Assembly (NCBI GenBank): GCA_041476545.1
Contig: JBGOTP010000348.1
Span: 1 to 5,385, forward strand
Origin: JBGOTP01 sp041476545
GTDB lineage: Bacteria; Acidobacteriota; Vicinamibacteria; Vicinamibacterales; CAVVIG01
Length of the DNA stretch: 5,385 nucleotides
Direction: 5' to 3'
The translations under genes were made by a program, and so were the position numbers. The notes under the pieces were generated by a model. That model saw only the letters and a program-made list of their open reading frames with translations. It did not search any database and was not told the DNA's origin. This document shows, in pieces, positions 4,858-5,385 of the stretch (positions are counted from its first letter, which is position 1; every line of letters begins with the position of its first letter).

Positions 4858-5385
4858 ATGAGGGCTATTCTCAGATGGTCGTGCCTCGCCATCGCAGTCT
4901 TCCTCTCGTCCCCGATTGCTGCCCATCACAGCGCCGCCTCGTTCGATCAGCAGCGTGAAGTCAGATTAGAAGGAGTCGTTACAAAATTTGAATGGAGGAA
5001 CCCACACGTGTACCTCCATCTCCAGACGCAAAGCGATGCTGGCGACAGGGTGGAGTGGGTCGTTGAGGCAGGAGCGCCCGGATTCATGACCAGGCTGGGC
5101 TGGTCTGCGCGCTCCTTGAAACCGAAAGACCGCGTGCTCGTTGTCGCAAACCCGTCCAGGGACCCCGATAAGAAGATGGTGCTGGGCAGCTTTGTGTTGA
5201 AGAGGGATGGTTCTTTGCTGAGCATCCGCGGGAGCAGTATTCCGCCAGCACTTGCTGCAGAAGAGCCTCCGAGGCCTCTCGTCGCCCAGAACTGCGCGCT
5301 GCCCACGCGCTTGAAGATCTCCCGCTTGATCGTTGTCGGCGTGGCATCCGACATCGAAGTATTCATGTCGCCCCCGACGATGACG
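4858..5385 (+). CDS. secreted DUF6152-type protein (3' end beyond the window)
   Basis: At least 176 residues are encoded, with no stop before the window edge. An N-terminal signal peptide (1-22: Arg-rich start, hydrophobic core, cleavage after SPIAA) precedes a mature N-terminus HHS, the conserved start of DUF6152 proteins. The family core follows: LEGVVTKFEWRNPHVYLHLQ (about 37-56), VEWVVEAGAPGFMTRLGWSARSLKPKDRVLVVANPSRD (about 65-102) and MVLGSFVLKRDGSLL (107-121). The biochemical role of the family is unknown; it is predicted to be periplasmic or exported. ATG 4858 has GGAGGA seven bases upstream. Residues after about 125 do not resemble the family, and the opposite strand there has a plausible reading (see findings). 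It is the first gene of the cassette that begins after the attC at 4692. Confidence 0.86.
   Translation, partial: MRAILRWSCLAIAVFLSSPIAAHHSAASFDQQREVRLEGVVTKFEWRNPHVYLHLQTQSDAGDRVEWVVEAGAPGFMTRLGWSARSLKPKDRVLVVANPSRDPDKKMVLGSFVLKRDGSLLSIRGSSIPPALAAEEPPRPLVAQNCALPTRLKISRLIVVGVASDIEVFMSPPTMT

Noticed and set aside
1..5385. Integron integrase gene or attI site
   Set aside because: No tyrosine recombinase motifs appear in any frame; the only recombinase is the IS110 DEDD enzyme.
1..5385. tRNA or rRNA genes
   Set aside because: I saw no cloverleaf with a T-loop GTTCRA in a proper context; GTTCGAAC at 3970 has no surrounding tRNA arms.

Overview
The window is part of an integron gene-cassette array. 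Four attC recombination sites can be read directly (1-59 plus 1557-1560, 2725-2791, 3785-3879 and 4692-4768). Each has an R'' box (off-window for the first site), two imperfectly complementary arms with unpaired bases, and an R' box fitting or nearly fitting GTTRRRY. Three share an almost identical stem and the third (3785-3879) differs. All cassette genes read rightward in the attC orientation. No integrase gene or attI lies in the window, so it is an internal slice of an array. High GC, homogeneous attC stems and unknown-function cassette genes suggest a chromosomal (sedentary) integron of an environmental bacterium. The exported DUF6152-type protein at the right end would fit Acidobacteriota or a Proteobacterium, but the taxon cannot be fixed from this sequence.

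Layout: (1) The attC at the left edge is split at its R' box by an IS110-family element of about 1.5 kb (60-1556). The element carries an intact leftward DEDD transposase (366-1478), a 14-bp inverted repeat able to hide the transposase ribosome-binding site (1479-1554), and about 300 nt of structured non-coding DNA downstream of the gene (61-365). That non-coding end has the position and strand expected of an IS1111-group bridge RNA and contains a 30/34 long inverted repeat. (2) The rest of that cassette holds a 340-residue DUF6236-like protein (1708-2730). (3) The next cassette carries two genes, a GNAT acetyltransferase (2809-3255) and a DUF6933-like protein (3279-3836) whose reading frame runs into its own attC. 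(4) The next carries a possible 34-residue single-span membrane peptide (4020-4124), a DUF433 antitoxin (4173-4397) and an overlapping DUF5615 PIN-like toxin (4381-4608) that looks frameshifted: the missing C-terminus is readable in another frame to 4697. (5) The last cassette begins a secreted DUF6152-type protein (4858 to the window edge) with no stop in view.

The cassette genes have no obvious shared pathway; they are separate accessory genes collected by site-specific recombination. The toxin-antitoxin pair would be expected to stabilise the array. The most notable object is the IS110 element: joining its flanks restores a proper R' box (GTTAAGC), its non-coding end contains a 9-nt string identical to that restored target, and its insertion leaves a GTT at both junctions. 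Family assignments (DUF numbers, GNAT, IS110) come from recognising motifs by eye, not from a search.
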